The notes: generated from the sequence alone by a model not told the origin. A stretch of 8,694 bases of DNA from UMGS1590 sp036303105 (GCA_036303105.1 JAXJBF010000072.1:1-8694), one strand, 5' to 3'; positions 1 through 6,200 are shown, numbered from the stretch's first letter. Program-made: numbers and translations.

Positions 1-2
1 CT

Positions 3-248
3 GGCGTTGTCCCAAACGACGCTGGCGCCCATGGCTTCGGCGGCGGCGCGCATTGGCAGGAAGACGCGGCTGTTCTCGATGATCGGCGGCACGTCGCACT
101 GGATGAGGGCGCCGTCGATGTGCACCGTGATGGCGCTGCCTGCCTTGCTCTGCGATGCGCCAGGCACGTCCGCCTGCGCCGCCGACGGCAGCACAGCAAC
201 AAGCGCCGCCATCAGCACAGCGGCTAGGATGATGAATCGTTTTTTCAT
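3..248 (-). CDS. Exported stalk-domain protein (copper amine oxidase N-terminal-like), N-terminal part only
   Basis: The reading frame opens with ATG at 246-248 and runs off the left edge, so only the first 82 residues are seen. A clear Sec signal peptide (MKKR, a hydrophobic stretch to about residue 20, then a PSAAQA cleavage site near residue 26) is followed by a short linker and the start of a stalk domain: ITVHIDG at about 40-46, VFLPMRAAAEAMGA at 62-75 and VVWDNA at 77-82. This pattern is that of the copper amine oxidase N-terminal (stalk) domain, which in Bacillota surface proteins is structural and not an oxidase. The start is supported by AAGGAGG at 258-264, nine bases upstream. Function beyond surface location cannot be told because the rest lies outside the window. 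It may be host chromosome beyond the element or another cargo gene. Confidence 0.8.
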   Translation of the reverse strand, partial: MKKRFIILAAVLMAALVAVLPSAAQADVPGASQSKAGSAITVHIDGALIQCDVPPIIENSRVFLPMRAAAEAMGASVVWDNA

Positions 249-280
249 GATGATGTTCCTCCTTTTTTCGGGTACGATAA

Positions 281-297
281 ATCAAAAGTAATTTGAT
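281..297. repeat. Short inverted repeat between the stalk-protein gene and the nuclease gene
   Basis: ATCAAA at 281-286 and TTTGAT at 292-297 form a perfect 6-bp inverted repeat with a 5-base spacer. It lies between the end of the nuclease gene (326) and the start of the exported protein (248). It could be an operator or a weak hairpin; there is no convincing T-run, so I do not call it a terminator. Confidence 0.3.
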
Positions 298-325
298 ATT
301 CTACAAGATTTATAAATCAATTGCC

Positions 326-1261
326 TCATAAATTCTGCATCAATTGCTTCAATTTGTTGCCATCCCACAATAAAACACCCGTAGATTGTGCAAGGTCAAT
401 GGCGCCTTGAGTAAACGTTGAATTTGTCATGACTGCGGCAACATGACATTTATAAAATATTTTTCCAGCATTAACTTCTTGAATTGGCGTATTACTTAAT
501 GGCGAGGAATAATGTTTACATTGTATTGCGTATTTAATACTATCTTTTTCTGCAAGAATATCTACCCCCTGATCACCTGAACCAGGCGTTACTTCAACAT
601 TGTAAAACCCATTTTTTTCCAAAAGGTCTGCACAAAAATATTCAAATTGATGCCCATTCATTTGATCAATTTGATTTGTATTCCCATTATTGACAACTGG
701 CGTTGGTTTTTTATATACGACATTTTTGTTAAATTTACTTTTTTTCTTCAAATTTTTCTGTTCCAGCGGAATACTATTTTTTATTACTGCATTGAATACT
801 TTTTTTACAAGCTGTGGTTGGGCTAATTCAAATTGAAAAACGCTTCGTCCACTCTGAATTGAAATTCCATTATCTGTTACCAAAAATGCAACGATTTTCT
901 TATTTTGTATTTCACAGCCTTTTTCTTGATTTACAAAGATAACTCTATTCGTTGTAATAAGAAATATCCCCTGATAATAACGATTTCTTCTTATTAAATC
1001 TGCTTCTGCACAATATACACATACCTCATTTGAAGATAAATTTATTGGAATATCTCTCTCTGATAACTGCGGTAATTGCCGCCGAGATTTAATATCTTCT
1101 ATTTGATTAGCTGTTAAATAGATACCCTTAACACCGTCATATCTAGTATTCCACTTATATTGATCTATCGTATTATTTATACTTTTCCAGATTTTTGATA
1201 TGATCACTCCAAAAAAACCTACTAATAAAGCAATCATGAACAATAACGAATTATCATCCAT
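326..1261 (-). CDS. Membrane-anchored Mrr-like restriction endonuclease with PH-like middle domain
   Basis: A 311-residue protein in three parts. Residues 6-24 are a hydrophobic N-terminal membrane helix. Residues about 76-160 look like a bacterial PH/GRAM-like domain (YYQGIFLITTNRVIFV at 96-110). Residues about 201-308 are a PD-(D/E)xK nuclease of the Mrr_cat type: FEYFCADLLEKNGF at 206-219, then GSGDQGVDIL at 227-236, then IQCK at 246-249. E207, D234, Q247 and K249 are the expected active-site positions, so the nuclease looks intact. Mrr-family enzymes are usually modification-dependent (type IV) restriction enzymes; the target here is unknown. The start ATG follows GAGGGGTG at normal spacing, and the gene has its own promoter at 1328-1356. 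It is markedly AT-rich compared with the genes at both ends of the window, suggesting acquisition. Family confidence is high; the defence role is inferred. Confidence 0.85.
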   Translation of the reverse strand: MDDNSLLFMIALLVGFFGVIISKIWKSINNTIDQYKWNTRYDGVKGIYLTANQIEDIKSRRQLPQLSERDIPINLSSNEVCVYCAEADLIRRNRYYQGIFLITTNRVIFVNQEKGCEIQNKKIVAFLVTDNGISIQSGRSVFQFELAQPQLVKKVFNAVIKNSIPLEQKNLKKKSKFNKNVVYKKPTPVVNNGNTNQIDQMNGHQFEYFCADLLEKNGFYNVEVTPGSGDQGVDILAEKDSIKYAIQCKHYSSPLSNTPIQEVNAGKIFYKCHVAAVMTNSTFTQGAIDLAQSTGVLLWDGNKLKQLMQNL

Positions 1262-1327
1262 TTATTTCACACCCCTCAGTAAAAATCTTACGAACACTTT
1301 TTTCTTAATTTTTTAGTCTATACTCCT

Positions 1328-1356
1328 ATAGTATCCCATTTCCACTTTGTCGTCAA
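1328..1356 (-). promoter_or_regulatory. Sigma-A-type promoter of the Mrr-like nuclease gene
   Basis: Read on the minus strand, TTGACG (1356-1351) and TACTAT (1333-1328) are separated by exactly 17 bases, close to the vegetative consensus. The -10 box lies about 65 bases upstream of the nuclease start. It gives that gene transcription independent of the upstream KAP gene. A short inverted repeat, CTATA-N4-TATAG (1318-1331), overlaps the -10 region and could be an operator. Confidence 0.6.
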
Positions 1357-1398
1357 AACTTATAGATGATATAAAAAGGCGAACTCACTACTATGATC

Positions 1399-2775
1399 TC
1401 AATCCATATCCATTTCCGTGTAGTCAGATAATAAGCCAACGGTTCTCAACAAAATATCTTTTATTCCGGCATCAAACATCATTTTTCCTATACCTGTGCC
1501 TACCGCATTCACTCTATAACTTTTTACAAAAAGCGCCTCATAAACAGCTTTCAATTTTTCCTCAACGGTTACGACCGTCATCTTTGTATTATTCTTATCG
1601 TATGTTTCATCTATTTTTAATAATCCTTCAAACATTCGAGAGGAAAAATAATTTGCAATTTCAATAAGTGGGGAAAAATCTTTTCCCTCTATAAAATCTG
1701 TATATTTTTCTAAATTTAATATCTTCAATCCAATCATAATCGGAACAAAATATAATAAGCAAAATTGTAGTGCTATGCCCTCTGGAAAGCTAAAATTATG
1801 CGTATCGCTATGAGTCGGCTCATAAGCAGCAATTTTTGAAAGCTGTACATATTTTGCAATTTCTCGCAGTTCAAAGCGATAGAATTTAATGACAGCATCA
1901 CATACCATTTCATAGGTATAATGGCCATTGTCAAACCCAATACTTTCATAAAAACGTCGTAAATCCGGCTGCGGAAGCGACATTCTCAAATCAAAAAATC
2001 GATCCAGATATCTAAAGCCATCAAAATCTTCTCCATAGTGGTTTCGAATGGTGTGCTGTAATTCCTTTAGATTAACCGAGAATACAAAAGTAATGTTCTT
2101 ATGTGAAAAATAATGTTTAATACGCTCCAACAAACACACTGCAAAACTTGGCTTGCAACGATCCAGTTCATCAACAAATACAATCAGTCGGTTGCCTCGC
2201 TCGATCAACAAAGACTCCAGAAATTCATGCACCAGCTGTTCAAGGCCTTTTTCCTCTTGCAAGGCTTCTAAAGGATTATTGCCCTTCAAGCTTTCAACAA
2301 TTTGCTTCCAATTTCTGCCAGTGACTGTTTCTAAAACGCTTGCGCCAATATTGAGAGCAGAACGATCTTGAAAAGAAAATTCATGAGATACACTGTTCAG
2401 AATCGTATATACCAATGAAAGAATGGGATCGTCGTCGTTATCGTTTTCCCACGCATCATAGTAAACACAAACTTGAGGTTGTATTTCCAGTGAGACATTC
2501 TTAAAATATCTCTCACATTCCTTAATGATAGCATCAGTATCTTCCTCATCCATTCTATTCACATGGCAATTATGTGCATCCAACACCATCTTAGTTTGTT
2601 TGACAAAAAAAGTTTTTCCACTTCCCCAATTGCCATCTAAAGCAATGGCACAGCTATCGTTAATCGAATCCAAAATCGTAATAAAGCGGAGAATGTCTCT
2701 ATTACGCCCAATCGTGTCATTCTTAAAGGTTTGTATGAGATTATCTTTCGTTGGTTTTAACTCGTATGGCTTCAT
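1399..2775 (-). CDS. KAP-family P-loop NTPase
   Basis: A 458-residue STAND/AAA-like ATPase of the KAP family. Walker A is GNWGSGKT at residues 48-55. The family-typical YYDAWEND follows at 105-112. Walker B with its DRC extension, LIVFVDELDRC, is at 197-207. FVFSVNLKELQ at 230-240 and YLDRFFDL at 256-263 match the sensor-like region of the family. A hydrophobic stretch at about 335-352 may touch the membrane; the C-terminal part after 360 is not recognised. The reading frame could begin with TTG at 2778, but ATG at 2775-2773 has better spacing to the AGGGGGG site. KAP proteins occur in phage-defence and mobile loci and are thought to work at the inner face of the membrane. Codon use is AT-rich like its two island neighbours. 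The 137-base gap to the nuclease gene and that gene's own promoter argue against obligate co-transcription. Confidence 0.85.
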   Translation of the reverse strand: MKPYELKPTKDNLIQTFKNDTIGRNRDILRFITILDSINDSCAIALDGNWGSGKTFFVKQTKMVLDAHNCHVNRMDEEDTDAIIKECERYFKNVSLEIQPQVCVYYDAWENDNDDDPILSLVYTILNSVSHEFSFQDRSALNIGASVLETVTGRNWKQIVESLKGNNPLEALQEEKGLEQLVHEFLESLLIERGNRLIVFVDELDRCKPSFAVCLLERIKHYFSHKNITFVFSVNLKELQHTIRNHYGEDFDGFRYLDRFFDLRMSLPQPDLRRFYESIGFDNGHYTYEMVCDAVIKFYRFELREIAKYVQLSKIAAYEPTHSDTHNFSFPEGIALQFCLLYFVPIMIGLKILNLEKYTDFIEGKDFSPLIEIANYFSSRMFEGLLKIDETYDKNNTKMTVVTVEEKLKAVYEALFVKSYRVNAVGTGIGKMMFDAGIKDILLRTVGLLSDYTEMDMD

Positions 2776-2815
2776 CAAGTGCCCCCCTGTCTATTTTTCT
2801 TGTGTATATATTCAT

Positions 2816-2845
2816 ATTATATAGGAAATACTTCTGCTTTGCGAA
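2816..2845 (-). promoter_or_regulatory. Candidate promoter of the KAP NTPase gene
   Basis: On the minus strand a perfect TATAAT (2821-2816) lies about 40 bases before the start codon, with TTCGCA (2845-2840) 18 bases upstream as a fair -35 box. The -10 is strong and the -35 is only four of six to consensus. Confidence 0.5.
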
Positions 2846-3042
2846 TGTTTAAAACTCTTTCAAAAATATTATCATCATTTTTTACTCAAATATAAATCAT
2901 TATTCGCGCCCTCAAGCATGTATCTAATGAGATATCAAACAATTTTTAACAAATGAAATCAAATCATAGAAAAGATAGCGATTCTTTTAGAATTATGATA
3001 TGCTTAAACAAAATATATACACATAAGATAGATAGAGGTGAA
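2846..3042. other. AT-rich divergent intergenic region
   Basis: This stretch separates the KAP gene (minus) from the membrane-protein gene (plus). It holds a short inverted repeat TATCT-N4-AGATA at 2921-2934 that could be an operator shared by the divergent genes. A possible -10 (TATGAT, 2994-2999) precedes the plus-strand gene, but I see no good -35 partner. No gene is supported here; the in-frame upward extension to 2953 lacks a ribosome binding site. Confidence 0.35.
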
Positions 3043-3579
3043 ATGAGTAGAATGGATTGGAATTTATTTTGGACAGCTTTTGGTGCCATTGGAGGTACCC
3101 TAGGTGCTATTGCAACCACCTCTGCAGTAATTGTTGCACTTTGGCAGACAAAATATAATCAAAAGAAAAAGCTCAAATTGTCATTTAGCGATAACATATC
3201 GATTGTTCCACAAAGTGGATCAATTATAAAAAGATATGTTGGCGTTACTGTTGCAAACATTGGTAACAGAGAAGTAGTAATTAAAGGATGGGGATTCGAA
3301 CTTAAGAAACCCTATTCAATGATGATTGTCTCAGACATTTCATCATTTGATAAATGGATTCAACCTAAATTGCCCTATAGGCTATCTTTAGAGGAAAGTA
3401 TAACACTATACTATGAAAAAGATTTATTTACTAAAGTTGTTACAGACTACTGTGATAAAGAAGAATTAAAACAATATAAACCTATAAGGTTCTATGTCGT
3501 TGATAGCACAGATAAAAGGCATTATATAAAAACCCCAAAAAATGCTATAAACTATTATAAACAGCAAGAATCACATTAA
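3043..3579 (+). CDS. Single-pass membrane protein of unknown function
   Basis: A 178-residue protein with one N-terminal membrane helix at about 10-34 (alternating Gly/Ala, ending VIVALWQ), a basic stop-transfer segment (KYNQKKKLK, 37-45) and a soluble part of about 130 residues. The soluble part begins with alternating hydrophobic strands (YVGVTVANIGNREVVIKGWGFEL, split over 65-87) suggestive of a small beta-sandwich. Such helix-plus-beta-domain proteins are common in accessory regions and have no assigned role. I chose ATG at 3043 because GAGG ends four bases upstream; ATG at 3052 is the alternative, and the frame stays open back to 2953 without a ribosome binding site. It is divergent from the KAP gene and equally AT-rich, so it probably arrived with the island. 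No catalytic motif is seen. Confidence 0.7.
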   Translation: MSRMDWNLFWTAFGAIGGTLGAIATTSAVIVALWQTKYNQKKKLKLSFSDNISIVPQSGSIIKRYVGVTVANIGNREVVIKGWGFELKKPYSMMIVSDISSFDKWIQPKLPYRLSLEESITLYYEKDLFTKVVTDYCDKEELKQYKPIRFYVVDSTDKRHYIKTPKNAINYYKQQESH

Positions 3580-3664
3580 AGCTTCCACAATATCAATAAA
3601 TGCGCATCGAAAAAATCTGTGTTATCTATCTTCTGCCTAATAGGATAATGTTCTCTCCCCCACA

Positions 3665-3693
3665 CCGCCGCTGATCAGCGGCGGTTTTCTTTT
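3665..3693 (+). terminator. Rho-independent terminator, rightward
   Basis: A perfect 20-bp palindrome (3665-3684, core CCGCTGATCAGCGG) is followed by TTTTCTTTT at 3685-3693, the order expected for plus-strand transcription. It lies about 85 bases after the membrane-protein gene and just beyond the 3' end of the convergent endolysin gene, so it would stop antisense transcription into the lysis cassette. Read leftward the hairpin has no T-run, though it could still stabilise the 3' end of the endolysin mRNA. Confidence 0.75.
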
Positions 3694-3700
3694 GCCCTCC

Positions 3701-4600
3701 TTATTTCTCCACGACTGCCATGCCGTTTTCCCAGCGGACGGTGTGGCCTAGGGCGGTGGCTATGTCGCGGAGGCTGGTGTAGATGGTGCCGTTTTCGTTT
3801 CGGCCGCGGAGGGTGAGGGGTTGGCCGTCGCAGAGGATGGTGATGGTTGGGGCGTCGCTGTTCGCACCTGCGGTGCTTCCTCCGCCTCCGCTTGCGCCAC
3901 CTGCGCCGCTCATGCCGCCATCGCCCGCACCTGCGGTGCTTCCTCCGCCTTCGCCTGCGCTGCCCCCGCCGCTCGTGCCGCCATCGCCCGCACCCCCGCT
4001 GTTCGCACCTGCGGTGCTTCCTCCGCCTTCGCTTGCGTCCCCGTTGTTCGCACCTGCGGCGCTCGCTGCACCTTCGTTCTGCGCGCCCGCACTTGCGCCA
4101 CCTCCGCCTTCCAGCTCGGCAAGGCATTCGTCGACTTGTGCGAGGAAGGTTTGCCAGTGGGTTTTGGTGCGGTGGGGGCAGGCGGTGCTGCTGTACCAGT
4201 TGTGTTGGTGGAGCTGGGCGCTGGTCCAGCCGTATTGGCGGCAGACGTGGGCGATGTAGAGGGCGGCGTTGGCTTCGGCCTGGGCGAAGCGGGTGGTGGC
4301 GGTGTCCATGCTGCGGGCGATTTCCAGGCCGATGAGGTGGCGGTTGGCGTAGCCTGCGGCGCCGTCGCCGGCATGCCAGGCGTTGCGCGCGAAAGGGATG
4401 CATTCGACGGCCTCGGCTTCGTCGATGACGACGTGAAAGCTGGTGGCTGCTGTGCTGGCGATCATGGCGGCGGCTTCTTCCCGGGCGCTGGCGGTGCCGG
4501 CGGTGTTGTGGACGACGATGCCTTCCGGGGTCATGGCGTAGGGCGCTTTGAGGGGGTATTGGCTGGCGGGCAGCCAGTGGCTGGTGAGGGTGTAGATCAT
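3701..4600 (-). CDS. Phage endolysin: N-acetylmuramoyl-L-alanine amidase with Gly-rich linker and stalk-type C-terminal domain
   Basis: A 299-residue protein. Residues 1-160 are an Amidase_2/XlyA-like catalytic domain that cleaves the bond between muramic acid and the stem peptide. Visible motifs are VVHNTAG (29-35), FHVVIDE (55-61), NAWHAGDG (73-80), HLIGLEI (88-94) and HQHNW...CPH (131-143). H31, H131 and C141 are the likely zinc ligands. Residues about 165-250 are a low-complexity Gly/Ala/Ser linker with repeated GGGSTAGA units. Residues 252-299 (ITILCDGQPLTL, then YTSLRDIATALGHTVRWENG) resemble the stalk domain at the left edge of the window and probably bind or anchor to the cell surface. 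ATG at 4600 has AAGGAG eight bases upstream, inside the end of the holin gene, so the two are probably translationally coupled. There is no signal peptide, fitting holin-dependent release. Confidence 0.9.
   Translation of the reverse strand: MIYTLTSHWLPASQYPLKAPYAMTPEGIVVHNTAGTASAREEAAAMIASTAATSFHVVIDEAEAVECIPFARNAWHAGDGAAGYANRHLIGLEIARSMDTATTRFAQAEANAALYIAHVCRQYGWTSAQLHQHNWYSSTACPHRTKTHWQTFLAQVDECLAELEGGGGASAGAQNEGAASAAGANNGDASEGGGSTAGANSGGAGDGGTSGGGSAGEGGGSTAGAGDGGMSGAGGASGGGGSTAGANSDAPTITILCDGQPLTLRGRNENGTIYTSLRDIATALGHTVRWENGMAVVEK
3855..4105 (-). repeat. Degenerate tandem repeat encoding the endolysin Gly/Ser/Ala linker
   Basis: The plus strand repeats the pattern TTCGCACCTGCGGTGCTTCC several times (for example from about 3859, 4000 and 4048), with related variants between. 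On the minus strand these encode the GGGSTAGAN-type units of the endolysin linker. The tract probably expands and shrinks by slippage or recombination. It also creates long false reading frames on the other frames and strand. Confidence 0.7.
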
Positions 4601-4603
4601 GGG

Positions 4604-5053
4604 TCAGGTCTCCTTTCGGTCGTTGGGGTCGTCGCTTTCGGTGCCGGCGGCGTGCTCAAGGAAGCGCTTGAGGGGGCCGACGTTGACACCGAGGCGGTCG
4701 AGGTTTTCGACGATGGATGCGAGCTCCATCATGAGGTAGCCCACATAGAGCACACAGAGCGCCATCAGGCCGGCGTCGGCCGGAATAAGAGCGCTCACGG
4801 GCATGCAGCAGACGAGCACGAGGATGCTGGCGAGCTTGCGCAGGATGCCGTTGATGCCGCGCTGGCTGGCGAAGCGCTCGTCGGGGCTGCGCCAGGCGGC
4901 CAGGCTGCCGACGAGAAAGTCGACGATCATGGCGATGCAGATGAGAGCGAGAATATAGAGCACTTTGCCTTCCAGGGTCGCCACATGCTGGTTGAACCAG
5001 GCGAACACCTGGGCGGCGCCGTCTTCCTGAGCGATGGTAAGGGGTGGGGTCAT
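4604..5053 (-). CDS. Phage holin (phage_holin_4 / toxin-secretion holin type)
   Basis: A 149-residue protein with three predicted membrane helices at about 30-52, 73-91 and 94-114, and a charged, hydrophilic C-terminal tail (ESDDPNDRKET). The stretch with D45 and G49 in the first helix, then the loop GINGILRKLA at 66-75, matches the phage_holin_4 family, which forms the membrane lesions that release the endolysin. A longer frame exists back to 5266, but its extra 71 residues are a Pro/Thr/Arg-rich out-of-character extension overlapping the preceding gene. GGAGG at 5060-5064 lies seven bases before ATG 5053, which fixes the start. The endolysin follows after only three bases. Confidence 0.85.
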   Translation of the reverse strand: MTPPLTIAQEDGAAQVFAWFNQHVATLEGKVLYILALICIAMIVDFLVGSLAAWRSPDERFASQRGINGILRKLASILVLVCCMPVSALIPADAGLMALCVLYVGYLMMELASIVENLDRLGVNVGPLKRFLEHAAGTESDDPNDRKET

Positions 5054-5096
5054 GGCGGGCCTCCTTTCTGTGAATGGCGAGGGCGCTGCCGTACTG

Positions 5097-5134
5097 GCAA
5101 AACAGAGCCGATCACCGGTTGTCTGGTGGTCGGC
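5097..5134 (-). terminator. Possible attenuator or weak terminator between DUF2922 and holin
   Basis: On the minus strand a 10-bp stem with one mismatch (arms 5125-5134 and 5107-5116) is followed by TCTGTTTTG. The T-run is imperfect, so partial read-through to the holin is more likely than full stop. It could hold down holin expression relative to the two small genes upstream. Confidence 0.4.
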
Positions 5135-5144
5135 CCTGCGGCGC

Positions 5145-5405
5145 TCAGGCGCCTGGGTAGTCGTCTTCGGTGCCGTCGTTGGTGTTGTCAAAGAGCACGG
5201 TGTCCGTGGTTTCGACGTATTTGGCAGCGCCAACGCCGGTGTAGGCGGCGCCTTTGGACGTGGCAAAGGCGGTGGAATCGACCATCGCCTGCATGGCGGC
5301 GCCGATGGTGGCCTTGTCGAGGTCCTGCTTGACGTCGTCCAGGGTCATGGTGGTGGTGCCGCCGCCGTTGGTGGTAAATTCAAGAATCAATTTCTTTGCG
5401 GCCAT
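5145..5405 (-). CDS. DUF2922 family small protein
   Basis: An 86-residue protein beginning MAAKKLILEFTTNGGGTTTMTL and continuing DDVKQDLDKATIGAAMQAMVD, the typical DUF2922 pattern: a beta-strand with repeated Thr, then 'V...L....I..AM..MV'. The middle GAAKYVETTDTVLFD is another strand pair. Function is not known. It is usually found beside DUF1659 genes, as here. AGGAGG lies seven bases before ATG 5405. No signal peptide or membrane helix is seen. Confidence 0.8.
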   Translation of the reverse strand: MAAKKLILEFTTNGGGTTTMTLDDVKQDLDKATIGAAMQAMVDSTAFATSKGAAYTGVGAAKYVETTDTVLFDNTNDGTEDDYPGA

Positions 5406-5438
5406 TGGGGTTCCTCCTTTCTAGGTTGTGGGATGAGA

Positions 5439-5660
5439 TTATTCACTGATGAGTTCGCTTTCGTCGACACGCACAATGCTCGCACCGCTCACATCGAGCA
5501 GCCCGGCAAGCGCGCTCAGCCCTGCGTGCAGGGCGTCGTTGCTGGCGCCGGCGGCAAGGTTGGAAAAAGTGCGGCTGGTTTGTCGCATTTCGCCTTCCTC
5601 GGTTTGCAGCTGATAGACGAGCTTGGCTTTCGTTTCCTGATTGGCTTCGATGACGGCCAT
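5439..5660 (-). CDS. DUF1659 family small protein
   Basis: A 73-residue protein. The segment TKAKLVYQLQTEEGEMRQTSRTFSNL (split over about 10-35), followed by an alanine-rich helix and IVRVDESELI, is characteristic of DUF1659, a short family of unknown role. The frame extends upstream to 5753, but ATG at 5660 has AAGGAGGTG seven bases before it and begins the conserved domain, so the shorter form is right. Only 33 bases separate it from DUF2922. The two form the front of the lysis transcript. Confidence 0.8.
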   Translation of the reverse strand: MAVIEANQETKAKLVYQLQTEEGEMRQTSRTFSNLAAGASNDALHAGLSALAGLLDVSGASIVRVDESELISE

Positions 5661-5682
5661 GGTCAACACCTCCTTTGTGGAC

Positions 5683-5703
5683 GGCCTGCCGCGCGCGCAG
5701 GCC
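5683..5703 (-). promoter_or_regulatory. GC hairpin in the leader of the DUF1659-led lysis operon
   Basis: GGCCTGC (5683-5689) and GCAGGCC (5697-5703) form a perfect 7-bp stem with a 7-base GC loop, about 15 bases upstream of the DUF1659 ribosome binding site. There is no T-run, so it is not an intrinsic terminator. It may stabilise the leader or bind a regulator. A possible extended -10, TGG-TATCCT (5727-5719 on the minus strand), lies just upstream, without a recognisable -35; a phage-specific regulator could be needed. Confidence 0.3.
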
Positions 5704-5770
5704 TTGCTTGATGGTTTAAGGATACCACGCGAAAAAGTGACATTGTGTGCCATGATGGCCGCCGGGCATA

Positions 5771-5808
5771 GAAAAAGAGCGGCCGTTTTCGTGTGAAAAC
5801 AGCCGCTC
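5771..5808 (-). terminator. Strong Rho-independent terminator after the XRE unit
   Basis: On the minus strand GAGCGGC...GCCGCTC (outer arms 5802-5808 and 5777-5783) encloses a further GTTTTC/GAAAAC stem with a small loop, followed directly by TTTTTC. The nearly perfect 14-bp stem plus U-run makes this the clearest intrinsic terminator on this strand. It begins nine bases after the stop codon of the 5817-6161 gene and separates that operon from the lysis cassette. Confidence 0.85.
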
Positions 5809-5816
5809 CTGAAGGG

Positions 5817-6161
5817 TCAGGGCGTGCTTTGGGTGAGCGCCGTGCCATAGTGCTCGGAGCCAAAGCCATTGTCGAGAAAAATCGAGAAGAAAGGTGTCAT
5901 TTTGTTGTAAGGGCCGCTGTCGGCCGGCTTGGGCAGCGCCAACGGCCACGCCTTGAAGCGCGCGTCCACCGGCCCTGCAATGACCGTGCCCCAGCGCCAG
6001 GACGTTTCTTTGATGCGGCCCACCTGCAAGGCAAGGGCGATGGCCGCCGCTTCCTCGTTCCAGCAGTGGATCTCAAACACCGTCGCCGATGCCAGCGCCG
6101 CTTCCATCCTGCGCCGCCACTGGCGCACATCGTCGCACCGCATCGTGCCGCTGTGGGTCAT
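5817..6161 (-). CDS. Conserved-looking small protein of unknown function
   Basis: A 114-residue soluble protein I do not recognise. It begins with an Arg-rich helix (VRQWRRRMEAAL, about 12-23). It then has alternating strands and helices (FEIHCWNEEAAAIALAL), the Trp-rich SWRWGTVIAGPV, and a C-terminal segment with several aromatic and Gly residues (NKMTPFFSIFLDNGFGSEHY) that looks like a conserved functional patch. No signal peptide or membrane helix. GAGAGGAGG lies seven bases before ATG 6161, so translation is well supported. It follows the membrane protein by 39 bases and is closed by the terminator at 5771-5808. A role as toxin, effector or immunity component of the XRE unit is possible but only inferred from position. 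Confidence 0.7.
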   Translation of the reverse strand: MTHSGTMRCDDVRQWRRRMEAALASATVFEIHCWNEEAAAIALALQVGRIKETSWRWGTVIAGPVDARFKAWPLALPKPADSGPYNKMTPFFSIFLDNGFGSEHYGTALTQSTP

Positions 6162-6200
6162 GCTGCTGCCTCCTCTCCTTGCGCCGCGCGGCCAGCGCGG

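Noticed and set aside
1347..1667. Plus-strand open frame of 106 codons at the 3' end of the KAP gene
   Set aside because: It is antisense to the conserved NTPase gene and to its flanking promoter region, with no initiation signal or recognisable protein pattern.
2953..3042. N-terminal extension of the plus-strand membrane protein by 30 residues
   Set aside because: No ribosome binding site precedes 2953, whereas GAGG is well placed for ATG 3043 and the membrane helix then sits close to the N-terminus.
260..3640. Direct repeats marking attachment sites at the ends of the AT-rich island
   Set aside because: I compared the sequence around 250-320 with that around 3580-3665 and saw no matching direct repeats, and there is no tRNA gene or recombinase in the window.
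3675..4403. An Arg/Pro-rich 242-codon minus-strand open frame
   Set aside because: It overlaps the endolysin in another frame, and its composition is that expected of a shifted reading of a Gly-rich linker.
5054..5266. N-terminal extension of the holin by 71 residues
   Set aside because: The extension overlaps DUF2922 and is Pro/Thr/Arg-rich; the ribosome binding site at 5060-5064 supports the shorter start.
3821..5332. A 503-codon open frame on the plus strand, the longest in the window
   Set aside because: It runs antisense across the endolysin, holin and DUF2922 genes, has Gly/Val/Ala-rich composition from GC-rich antisense sequence, and has no ribosome binding site. The minus-strand genes have clear families and initiation sites.
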